Below the pieces are notes generated by a model that was not told where the DNA came from, made no database searches, and saw only the letters and a list, made by a program, of their open reading frames with translations. Shown piece by piece: positions 51,382-60,267 of a stretch of DNA of 64,000 bases. This DNA comes from Site-B1 sp963827785 (GTDB lineage Bacteria > Bacteroidota > Bacteroidia > Flavobacteriales > Flavobacteriaceae): the NCBI GenBank assembly GCA_963827785.1, contig CAWHCT010000020.1:1-64000 (forward strand), read 5' to 3'. The translations under genes and the position numbers were made by a program. Position 1 is the first letter of the stretch. The number at the start of each line of letters is the position of its first letter.

Positions 51382-54300
51382 TTGATTCATAAAACTAACC
51401 ATATATTTAATAATCTTTTAAAGGTCGTTATTCCGCTTGGTTTAATGATTTTCTCGTTTAATGGATTCGCTCAGGAAACAGAACCCGTTGAACAGGATTC
51501 TACTAAAACTGGTTATAGTTTAGGTAAAATTGAAATGCCAAATCCTGCAAGCATTGTTTCAAAATACACTTATGATCCGGCTACTAACAGATATTTTTAC
51601 ACCGAGTCTGTTGGCGAATTCAATATTAATTATCCTATCATTTTAACTCCAAAAGAGTATGAAGAATTAGTAACCAGAGAGAATCTTCAATCTTACTATA
51701 AGGAAAAAATAGATGCATTTGACGGAAAGAAAGCCGGTTCTGAAGACAGCCAGAAAAATCTGTTGCCAGAATTTTATGTGAATTCTAATTTCTTCGAATC
51801 GATCTTTGGAGGCAATACAATTGAGGTCATTCCTCAAGGATCTGTGGAGATGGATCTTGGAGTTATTTTTACAAGAAATGATAATCCGGCATTTTCACCA
51901 AGGAATAGAAGGAATTTTACTTTTGATTTTGATCAGCGAATCAGCCTGAGCTTGCTTGGTAAAGTAGGAACTAAATTACAGGTGAATGCCAATTACGATA
52001 CACAATCAACTTTTGATTTCCAGAACTTGATCAAACTGGAATACACGCCTACAGAAGATGATATTCTGCAAAAAATTGAAATAGGTAATGTAAACATGCC
52101 TTTAAACAGCTCATTAATTACCGGTGCTCAGAGTTTATTTGGGGTTAAGACCCAACTCCAATTTGGCAAAACAACCGTTACTGCTGTTTTCTCAGAACAA
52201 CAATCTCAAACCAGAAATGTAGTGGCTCAAGGGGGAGGAACATTGGAAGAGTTCAATGTATTTTCAAGAGATTACGATGAAAACAGACACTTTTTCCTGG
52301 CACATTATTTTAGGGACACCTATGACGCCACCCTATTAAATTACCCTTTTTTAAATACTAATGTTCAAATCACAAGGGCTGAAGTTTGGATAACTAACAG
52401 AGCAAACAGAACAGATAATGTAAGAAATATTGTTGCTCTTCAGGATTTAGGGGAATCAAACCCAGAAAATGTTAGTTCTGGGGTTAATTTAACAACTGGC
52501 CCTAATGCCTTTCCGGATAATGGGAATAATGGTTTTGACCCGTTTACTATTGGGTCCGGTTCAGTTTTAACAAGTGCCATAAGGGATATTGCAACGGTTC
52601 AATCCGGTTTTGGCAGTTTAAGCGCAAGTGTAAGTGAAGGTGTTGACTTTGTAACTCTGGAAGGAGCACGAAAATTAACAGAAGGCACAGAATATCGTTT
52701 ACACCCGCAATTGGGTTATATTTCTTTGAATCAAAGGTTGAATAACGATGAAATACTGGCAGTGGCTTTTCAGTTTACAGTTGGAGGACAAGTTTATCAG
52801 GTTGGTGAATTTGCAAATGATGGTGTGGATGCGACAGACGTGACAACAGACACAAATGGAACTATTACATCCCTAAATAATAACAACCTGGTGTTAAAAA
52901 TGCTAAAAAGTAGCGTGACCAATGTAAATGAACCTATTTGGGATCTAATGATGAAAAATATATATGACACAGGTGCATATCAATTAAGCCAGGATGACTT
53001 TACGTTAAATATCTTTTATACTGAAACTTCACCTGTCAATTACATAACTCCTGTTGGTACAACACCTTTCCCAGATCAAGGACCAAACCAGACTCCGATT
53101 GATGAAATGCCTTTATTGAGATTTTTCAATTTTGATAAATTGAATTTTAATAATGACCCTCAAACTAGTGGTGATGGGTTTTTCGATTTTGTTCCCGGAC
53201 TAACTGTTATTACTGAAAATGGAAAGATCATTTTCACCAAAGTAGAACCTTTTGGGAAGTATATTTTTGACAGATTATCGCTTGGCGGTGAAGATTATGA
53301 TAATGAAATAACTTACAACGAAAACCAAAACCGATATGTTTATAACGAGCTTTATAAATTAACTAAAACTGCTGCCCTGGAATATTTTGCGAAAAATAAG
53401 TTCGAGATGAAAGGTCGCTATAAATCAACAGGTGGTGACGGAATACCAATTGGAGCTTTTAATGTTCCCAGGGGATCGGTTAGGGTCACTGCTGGTGGGA
53501 GAGTCTTAGTAGAAGGAGTTGATTATACTGTAAATTATCAGATAGGTAGAGTGCAGATACTGGATCCTGCATTAAAAGCATCCAATACACCAATTCAGGT
53601 ATCTGTTGAAAACAATTCCTTTTTCGGCCAGCAAACAAAACGGTTTTCTGGTATAAATGTCGAACATCAGTTCAATGAAAATTTTGTTTTAGGTGCAACC
53701 TTTTTGAATTTGAATGAAAGGCCAATTACACAAAAGGCCAATTACGGAACTGAACCTATAAACAATACTATTTTTGGCTTTAATGGGAATTATTCTTCTG
53801 AAGTACCTTTCCTGACACGGCTGGCAAATAAGTTACCGAATATAGATACTGATGTTCCATCTAATATTTCCTTAAGAGGTGAGTTTGCGAAATTACTTCC
53901 CGGAGCACCAAAAGGAACCGATTTTAATGGAGAAGCTACCTCTTATATTGACGATTTTGAAGGCTCTCAAAATGCAATTGACCTAAAATCACCTCTATCA
54001 TGGTTCTTATCAAGTACACCGGCAGATCCTGCATTGGGATACACAACTGGCGGAGATCCTGAAGATCCTATTTATCTTCAAAACGGATTTTTCCGATCAA
54101 AATTAAACTGGTATACGATCGACCCAATTTTCTATACCAATCAGCAACCGGATGGCATTAATGATGACGACCTGTCATCACCTTATACGCATAGATATTT
54201 TATAAATGATCTGTTTCCTATTGATCTTGTACAAGGTCAAAATGCTCTTTTGAACACTCTTGATCTTGCATTCTATCCAGGACAAAGAGGACCCTATAAT

Positions 54301-57300
54301 TTCAATCCAAACCTAAGTTCTTTATCTCCGGATCAAACCTGGGGTGGAGTAACTAGACAGTTGACAACCAACGATTTTGAACAGGCAAACGTTGAATATA
54401 TTGAATTTTGGCTTTTGGATCCTTTCATAGACAACCCTTCAAATACTGGAGGTACACTTTCCATAAACTTAGGAAATATTTCAGAGGATGTGTTAAGAGA
54501 TGGTCGTAAACAGTACGAAAATGGTTTACCGGACGGTAGTATCAACAATGATATTACGAATCCTACGGCTTGGGGACAGGTACCCGCCAATCAATCCTTG
54601 ATTTATGCCTTCGATTCTACAGGTGGAGGCAGAACCCTTCAGGATGTTGGTTATGATGGGTTGAGCGATGCGGAAGAACTGGCAAAATTTGGAACAGCAT
54701 TCGGTGAAGATCCGGCCAATGACAACTATCAATATTTTTTAAATGCAGAGGGTAATATATTTGAAAGATACAGCTTGTATAATGGTGTTCAAGGCAATTC
54801 ACCTGAGCAGGTCACAGATACTAATAGAGGAAATACAACACAACCGGATGTGGAAGATATAAACCGAGATAACACAATGAATACCATTGACAGTTATTTT
54901 GAATATTCAATTCCCTTAACGTCCGCAACGCTTAATATTAACAATGAATTCATTAAGGATGTCTCTCAAACAACGGTTGCATACCCTAATGGGGAAACAC
55001 AAACAGTTAGCTGGTATCAATTTAGAATTCCGGTATCAGAATATGATGCAGCAGTAAATAATATTGCAGATTTCAGATCTATTCGGTTTATGAGAATGTA
55101 TTTGAAGGATTTTACTCAACCAACAGTGTTGCGTTTTGGTACTTTGGAATTGGTACGAGGTGATTGGAGACGATATCTGTTAACATTAGATGATGAGCCA
55201 AATAACAACAACGATGATACATTATTTGAAACCGGAGTTGTAAGTGTTCAGGATAACCCTAATAGCTATGTAAGACCTCCGGGAGTTGTACAGGAAGAAT
55301 TGTTCAACAACAATACGGTTGTGCGACAAAATGAACAATCACTAACTATCATTACTTGTGATCTTGAAAGTGAAGATTCACGGGCGGTTTATAAGAATAT
55401 TAATATTGATATGCGGCAATTTAATAAGCTAAGGATGTTCTTACATGCTGAACCGGGTGTTACTCCAGGATTGATGGATGGAGAACTTGTGGCTTTTATT
55501 CGTATGGGGAACGATTTTACTGAAAATTTTTATCAGGTTGAAATACCTTTAAAAGTTTCAGAGGGTGTTTCAACTTCACCAACAGTTGTCTGGCCGGAAG
55601 ATAATGAAATAGATCTAAGAATAGAGTTGTTGCAACAGATAAAGGCCATTGGAATATCTGATGGTACTTTGCTCAACCAGGATCCTACTTTTTATGATGA
55701 GCAATTAAATATAGTGAATGAATTTGATCCACGTACTTTAGGTGAATTGAGATTAGCGGTGAAGGGAAATCCTAATTTTGGAGATATCAGGACTTTAATG
55801 GTAGGAGTAAAAAATGTTTCAAACTCAAATGTTTGTGGTACTGTTTGGTTTAATGAGTTGCGGTTATCAGACATGGACAACCAAGGTGGTTGGGCGGCCG
55901 TTGCAAGTATGGATGGTAATATAGCCGATTTCGCAAATGTAAGTGCAACGGGAAGAAGAAGCACCATTGGATTTGGTTCTTTGGAACAAGGTCCTAATGA
56001 ACGAAGCAGGGAAGATGTCAAGCAATATGACGTGGTCACAAATGTAAATCTAGGTCAGCTATTGCCTAAAAAATGGGGAATTCAGTTGCCATTCAATTAT
56101 GGTATAGGAGAGGAAATTGTAACACCGGAATATGATCAACAGTATAAGGATATAAAACTACAGGCAAGGCTGGATGCGGCTGACTCAAATGAAGAAAGGG
56201 AAATAATCAGACGTCAGTCTGAAGAATATACCAAACGAAAAAGTATCAATTTTATAGGTGTAAGAAAGCAGCGAACAGGTGATGGAAAGCCAAGATTTTA
56301 CGATGTTGAGAATTTCACCTTCAATTATTCCTATAATCAAGTAGAACACCGGGATTTTGAAATTGAAAATTCACTAGATCAAAACCTAAGAGTTGGAGCG
56401 AACTATAACTTTAATTTTAATCAGTTAAAAGTTGAGCCATTCAAAAAAAGTGATTCCTTATTCACGGGCAAATATTGGAAGATTCTTAAAGACTTTAATT
56501 TTAATTTATTACCGACAAGTTTTAGTCTAAACACAGATATTTTAAGGCTATTCAATAAGCAACGATTCAGACAAGTTGATTTGAGTGAAAATGATATTCA
56601 AATTCCTGAATTGTTCCGGCGTAATTATACGTTTAATATGCAATACACCTTGAATTATAATATTACAGATGCATTGCGATTGAACTTTTCGGCCTCTAAC
56701 AATAATATTGTAAGAAACTATTTTGAAAATGATACGGATATTCAAGATCCTGAATTGGATATTTGGGATGGATTCTTTGACTTTGGAGATCCCAATATAC
56801 AATCTCAACAACTTGGTATCAATTACGAAATTCCTATTAACAAAATACCTCTATTTAGCTTCTTGAATGCTACCTATGCCTATACCGGGAATTTTCAATG
56901 GACAAAAGGCTCTGACTTATATCAGAACCTAAGTGTGAATGGAATAAATTATAATTTAGGTAACTCAATCCAAAATGCCAATACCCATAATCTAAATACT
57001 ACTATGGATATGGACAGGTTCTATAAGTATATAGGATTTGTAAAAAAGCCAACTAAGAAGAACCCAAATAACAGATCACAGGGGGCAGGCTTACCTCCAG
57101 GAGCCAGGCCAGATAATAAGGCTGATGATAAAAACAAAAAACCAGATACCAACAAGAATTCTGTTGGTAGAAAAATTTATAATACAACTGTAGGATTATT
57201 GACATCTGTTAAACGAATCCAGGTAAACTATTCTGAAAATAATGGATCCTTTCTACCGGGTTACCTTCAAACTCCGGGTTTCATAGGAACTTTAAAGCCA

Positions 57301-58554
57301 ACAGCCGGATTTACCTTTGGAAGCCAAAACGATATAAGACGATTTGCGGCCAGAAATGGATGGTTAACTATCTTCCCCGATTTCAATCAACAGTTTTCGC
57401 AAACAAAGAACAGACAACTGGATGTTTCGGCGAGTATAGAACCATTGAATGACTTAAAAATAGATTTGATAGGAACCAGATTGTACTCTGAGAACCTTAC
57501 TGAGAATTATAATACAACCGACACTAATGGAGATGGACTAAGTGATATTTATAATTCCTTGATACAAAACACTTATGGTAACTTCAATATTTCTACGGCC
57601 TTAATTAAAACAGCTTTTAATAAAAGCGATGAAATGCAATCACAGACTTTTGATGATTTCAGAGCAAACAGGAAAATAATAGCTAACAGATTAGCAAGGG
57701 ATTATTACGGAACTTCAACATATCCGCTGGATTCTGATGGTTATCCTGTTGGATTTGGAAAAACCAATCAAGCGGTTTTATTACCATCGTTCTTATCGGC
57801 TTATACAGGTCAGAATGCAGAGAAGTCAAAATTAGGAGCTTTCAGAGATGTGCCAATTCCAAACTGGACACTAAAATATACCGGGTTAATGAAATTGAAA
57901 TGGTTTAAAAAACAATTTAAGCGCTTTTCAATAACTCACGGATACAGATCCAATTATACCATAAACCAATTCAGGACCAATCTGGAAGGAGTTCAGGCAT
58001 TAGATAATGGAATAGCTACTGATGATTTTGATGTCAATGGAAACTTATACAATAGAGAGTTATATACCAATATAAATTTGTCCGAAATGTTTAGTCCTTT
58101 AGTCAGATTGGATTTTGAAATGAAAAATTCTGTAAAAATACTTACTGAAATTAAAAAAGATAGAGTCCTATCTTTGAGTTTCGATAATAACCTCTTGACC
58201 GAGATAATTGGAAACGAATATATTGTTGGATTAGGATACAGAATTAAGGATGTAAGAATTAAATCCAAATTAGCCGGACCAAAAAAATCTGTAGTTAGTG
58301 ATCTGAATTTGAAAGCAGATGTTTCAATGAGAGATAACAAAACAATAATCCGATATCTTGATTTGGAAAATAATCAGGTAACTGCCGGTCAAACCATTTG
58401 GGGAATCAATTTTACAAGTGATTATGCTTTCAGTAAAAACTTGACAGGTATATTTTATTTTGATTATACTTTCTCTGAATATGCCATTTCAACAGCATTT
58501 CCGCAATCTACAATACGTTCAGGAATTACTTTAAGATATAATTTTGGTAATTAA
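51382..58554 (+). CDS. sprA: SprA, giant outer-membrane translocon of the type IX secretion system
   Basis: A 2390-residue protein, the size of known SprA/Sov proteins (about 2400 residues), forming the large beta-barrel pore of the T9SS. After the signal peptide (ending GFAQETEP) it has repeated SprA N-terminal-type segments: YNINYPIILTPKEYEELV-like (about 75), GSVEMDLGVIFTRNDNPAFSPRNRRNFTF (about 155), DQRISLSLLGKVGTKLQVNANYDTQ, and later YIDDFEGSQNAIDL near 850 and RFMRMYLKDFTQPTVLRFGTLELVRG near 1240. The C-terminus reads as barrel strands. A disordered linker (NPNNRSQGAGLPPGARPDNKADDKNKK) lies near 1895. The start is most likely the TTG at 51382, as only this gives a full signal peptide. 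It exports the adhesin at 39.6 kb. Confidence 0.95.
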   Translation: MIHKTNHIFNNLLKVVIPLGLMIFSFNGFAQETEPVEQDSTKTGYSLGKIEMPNPASIVSKYTYDPATNRYFYTESVGEFNINYPIILTPKEYEELVTRENLQSYYKEKIDAFDGKKAGSEDSQKNLLPEFYVNSNFFESIFGGNTIEVIPQGSVEMDLGVIFTRNDNPAFSPRNRRNFTFDFDQRISLSLLGKVGTKLQVNANYDTQSTFDFQNLIKLEYTPTEDDILQKIEIGNVNMPLNSSLITGAQSLFGVKTQLQFGKTTVTAVFSEQQSQTRNVVAQGGGTLEEFNVFSRDYDENRHFFLAHYFRDTYDATLLNYPFLNTNVQITRAEVWITNRANRTDNVRNIVALQDLGESNPENVSSGVNLTTGPNAFPDNGNNGFDPFTIGSGSVLTSAIRDIATVQSGFGSLSASVSEGVDFVTLEGARKLTEGTEYRLHPQLGYISLNQRLNNDEILAVAFQFTVGGQVYQVGEFANDGVDATDVTTDTNGTITSLNNNNLVLKMLKSSVTNVNEPIWDLMMKNIYDTGAYQLSQDDFTLNIFYTETSPVNYITPVGTTPFPDQGPNQTPIDEMPLLRFFNFDKLNFNNDPQTSGDGFFDFVPGLTVITENGKIIFTKVEPFGKYIFDRLSLGGEDYDNEITYNENQNRYVYNELYKLTKTAALEYFAKNKFEMKGRYKSTGGDGIPIGAFNVPRGSVRVTAGGRVLVEGVDYTVNYQIGRVQILDPALKASNTPIQVSVENNSFFGQQTKRFSGINVEHQFNENFVLGATFLNLNERPITQKANYGTEPINNTIFGFNGNYSSEVPFLTRLANKLPNIDTDVPSNISLRGEFAKLLPGAPKGTDFNGEATSYIDDFEGSQNAIDLKSPLSWFLSSTPADPALGYTTGGDPEDPIYLQNGFFRSKLNWYTIDPIFYTNQQPDGINDDDLSSPYTHRYFINDLFPIDLVQGQNALLNTLDLAFYPGQRGPYNFNPNLSSLSPDQTWGGVTRQLTTNDFEQANVEYIEFWLLDPFIDNPSNTGGTLSINLGNISEDVLRDGRKQYENGLPDGSINNDITNPTAWGQVPANQSLIYAFDSTGGGRTLQDVGYDGLSDAEELAKFGTAFGEDPANDNYQYFLNAEGNIFERYSLYNGVQGNSPEQVTDTNRGNTTQPDVEDINRDNTMNTIDSYFEYSIPLTSATLNINNEFIKDVSQTTVAYPNGETQTVSWYQFRIPVSEYDAAVNNIADFRSIRFMRMYLKDFTQPTVLRFGTLELVRGDWRRYLLTLDDEPNNNNDDTLFETGVVSVQDNPNSYVRPPGVVQEELFNNNTVVRQNEQSLTIITCDLESEDSRAVYKNINIDMRQFNKLRMFLHAEPGVTPGLMDGELVAFIRMGNDFTENFYQVEIPLKVSEGVSTSPTVVWPEDNEIDLRIELLQQIKAIGISDGTLLNQDPTFYDEQLNIVNEFDPRTLGELRLAVKGNPNFGDIRTLMVGVKNVSNSNVCGTVWFNELRLSDMDNQGGWAAVASMDGNIADFANVSATGRRSTIGFGSLEQGPNERSREDVKQYDVVTNVNLGQLLPKKWGIQLPFNYGIGEEIVTPEYDQQYKDIKLQARLDAADSNEEREIIRRQSEEYTKRKSINFIGVRKQRTGDGKPRFYDVENFTFNYSYNQVEHRDFEIENSLDQNLRVGANYNFNFNQLKVEPFKKSDSLFTGKYWKILKDFNFNLLPTSFSLNTDILRLFNKQRFRQVDLSENDIQIPELFRRNYTFNMQYTLNYNITDALRLNFSASNNNIVRNYFENDTDIQDPELDIWDGFFDFGDPNIQSQQLGINYEIPINKIPLFSFLNATYAYTGNFQWTKGSDLYQNLSVNGINYNLGNSIQNANTHNLNTTMDMDRFYKYIGFVKKPTKKNPNNRSQGAGLPPGARPDNKADDKNKKPDTNKNSVGRKIYNTTVGLLTSVKRIQVNYSENNGSFLPGYLQTPGFIGTLKPTAGFTFGSQNDIRRFAARNGWLTIFPDFNQQFSQTKNRQLDVSASIEPLNDLKIDLIGTRLYSENLTENYNTTDTNGDGLSDIYNSLIQNTYGNFNISTALIKTAFNKSDEMQSQTFDDFRANRKIIANRLARDYYGTSTYPLDSDGYPVGFGKTNQAVLLPSFLSAYTGQNAEKSKLGAFRDVPIPNWTLKYTGLMKLKWFKKQFKRFSITHGYRSNYTINQFRTNLEGVQALDNGIATDDFDVNGNLYNRELYTNINLSEMFSPLVRLDFEMKNSVKILTEIKKDRVLSLSFDNNLLTEIIGNEYIVGLGYRIKDVRIKSKLAGPKKSVVSDLNLKADVSMRDNKTIIRYLDLENNQVTAGQTIWGINFTSDYAFSKNLTGIFYFDYTFSEYAISTAFPQSTIRSGITLRYNFGN

Positions 58555-58564
58555 CTAAATGTTG

Positions 58565-58595
58565 TTTGATATTACGTAATGAATAAATAAATTTG
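58565..58595 (+). promoter_or_regulatory. Promoter of gcvH and downstream genes
   Basis: TTTG (58565-58568), 19-base spacer, TAAATTTG (58588-58595): an exact Bacteroidota consensus promoter 28 bases before the gcvH ATG. Confidence 0.75.
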
Positions 58596-58623
58596 TTGAC
58601 ATTATAAACTTAAAAATAAGTAA

Positions 58624-59004
58624 ATGAACATTCCATCAGAATTAAAATACACTAAAGACCACGAATGGGTTAAAGTGGAAGGCGATATTGTAACAATAGG
58701 TATAACTGACTTTGCTCAAGGCGAATTAGGTGATATTGTTTATGTTGAGGTTGAAACGGTCGATGAAACTCTTGAAGCAGAGGAAGTATTTGGAACTGTT
58801 GAAGCGGTTAAAACTGTTTCAGATCTGTTTTTACCTGTTTCAGGCGAGATTATTGAATTCAATGAGTCATTAGAAGATGAGCCCGAAAAAGTTAATACAG
58901 ATCCATACGGTGAAGGATGGATGGTTAAGGTAAAAATGTCGGACAAATCACAGTTAGCTGATTTATTGGATGCCGATGCTTACAAAGCTCTGGTAGGTGC
59001 GTAA
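58624..59004 (+). CDS. gcvH: Glycine cleavage system H protein
   Basis: A 126-residue lipoyl carrier protein that shuttles the aminomethyl group of glycine between the P, T and L proteins. Lipoylation site: GTVEAVKTVSD with Lys63. The start MNIPSELKYTKDHEWVKVEGD and the NTDPYGEGWMVKVK C-terminal motif are typical. No other gcv genes are here. The stop overlaps the start of the next gene by 8 bases, so the pair is translationally coupled. Confidence 0.96.
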   Translation: MNIPSELKYTKDHEWVKVEGDIVTIGITDFAQGELGDIVYVEVETVDETLEAEEVFGTVEAVKTVSDLFLPVSGEIIEFNESLEDEPEKVNTDPYGEGWMVKVKMSDKSQLADLLDADAYKALVGA

Positions 59005-59392
59005 AAAATTATATTTAATTTCTTCAATTTTATTGGTTGCCTTATTCACTTATATAAGTTTAAAGGATACTTTTTCCATAGCATCTAAATTTGTCTCCTT
59101 TTTTGATAAAATTGCTCACACATGTGCATATATTGCACTTACTTTCTTTTGGAGCAGATCCATTATGCTTTTTAAACCTTCAATTTCATCAAAAAAGATT
59201 ATAATGATTGTTGCACTATTTTTATTTATTTACGGCATAATTATTGAAGTGCTTCAAACAAGATTAACAGTCAACAGAGTAGGTGAGTATCAGGATGTGA
59301 TAGCCAATGTTTTAGGAATCGTTTTAGGCTCCTTGTTAGTCAGATATATAAATAAGTTGGAGTTAAATTATAATAAAGGTTTGTTTTTTTGA
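58997..59392 (+). CDS. VanZ-like membrane protein
   Basis: A 131-residue protein with about four membrane helices (LYLISSILLVALFTYISL, KIAHTCAYIALTFFW, IIMIVALFLFIYGIIIEVLQ, DVIANVLGIVLGSLLVRYI). The conserved features of the VanZ family are seen: DKIAHTCAYIALTF and EVLQTRL..R.GEYQDVIANVLG. It starts with GTG at 58997, overlapping gcvH by 8 bases. No biochemical role is established for chromosomal VanZ-like proteins of this kind. Confidence 0.85.
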   Translation: MRKKLYLISSILLVALFTYISLKDTFSIASKFVSFFDKIAHTCAYIALTFFWSRSIMLFKPSISSKKIIMIVALFLFIYGIIIEVLQTRLTVNRVGEYQDVIANVLGIVLGSLLVRYINKLELNYNKGLFF

Positions 59393-59437
59393 TAAATATT
59401 TGGTTATTTTAGCAAACCTGTTAAAAACAAAGAAGAT

Positions 59438-60157
59438 ATGGAATCGAAAAAAAGTAAAAAGGCGGACGTGACCAGAAACAGTAAACTGTATCTGGCAGTG
59501 GGATTAGTCTTAATGTTGTTCATCTCGTATCAAGCGATCAATCATAAAACGTATGATAAGTCTGCAATAGACATAGGTCAATTGAATCTGGATGAAGAAT
59601 TGGTTGAAGAAATCCCAATTACACAGCAATTGCAAACACCACCGCCACCACCACCACCACCAGCAGCTCCGGAAGTAATTGAAGTTGTAGAAGACGAGCA
59701 GGAAGTTGAAGAAACTGTAATAGAATCTTCAGAGACAGATATGGAAGAAGAAATAGTTGAAGTAGAAGAAGTAGAAGTAGAAGAAGTTGAAGAAGACATA
59801 GAAGTACCTTTTGCTGTTATTGAGAATGTTCCAATCTATCCGGGTTGTGAGAAAGGGAATAATGCAGCAAAAAAAGCGTGTATGTCTGAACAAATAAGCA
59901 AATTCGTTCAAAAGAAATTCAATACTGAATTAGCAGGAGAATTAGGATTAACTGGCAGACAACGTATCAATGTTATTTTCAAGATCGACAAAAATGGAAA
60001 TATAACTGGAGTGCGATCAAGAGCTCCACATCCAAGACTGGAAGCTGAAGCAGCTCGAGTGATCAATATGTTGCCTAAAATGAAACCAGGCATGCAACGA
60101 GGAAAGGCGGTAATCGTTCCTTATTCTTTGCCTATTGTATTTCAAGTTCAGGATTAA
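59438..60157 (+). CDS. Energy transducer TonB
   Basis: A 239-residue inner-membrane protein that passes proton-motive-force energy to outer-membrane transporters. A single N-terminal helix (about 18-37, LYLAVGLVLMLFISYQAI) is followed by a short Pro-rich stretch (TPPPPPPPPAAP) and a Val/Glu-rich spacer (about 85-125). The TonB C-terminal domain (about 135-239) has YPGCEKGNNAAKKACM, VIFKIDKNGNITGVRSRAPHPRLEAEAARVINMLPKMKPG and VPYSLPIVFQ. The two cysteines in the CEKG...AC segment are typical of Bacteroidota TonBs. Confidence 0.93.
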   Translation: MESKKSKKADVTRNSKLYLAVGLVLMLFISYQAINHKTYDKSAIDIGQLNLDEELVEEIPITQQLQTPPPPPPPPAAPEVIEVVEDEQEVEETVIESSETDMEEEIVEVEEVEVEEVEEDIEVPFAVIENVPIYPGCEKGNNAAKKACMSEQISKFVQKKFNTELAGELGLTGRQRINVIFKIDKNGNITGVRSRAPHPRLEAEAARVINMLPKMKPGMQRGKAVIVPYSLPIVFQVQD

Positions 60158-60180
60158 TAATATAGTATTCTATAATATAA

Positions 60181-60212
60181 AACCGTTAGCTTTATTAGTT
60201 AGCGGTTTTTTT
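60181..60212 (+). terminator. Terminator after tonB
   Basis: AACCGTTAGCT pairs with AGTTAGCGGTT (two G-U pairs), loop TTATT, followed by a T run. It lies 23 bases after the stop. Confidence 0.8.
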
Positions 60213-60267
60213 ATGGCATTGTAAAAAATGTAGTATCTTTCGTCTTATTAAAATCACATTTAAAATA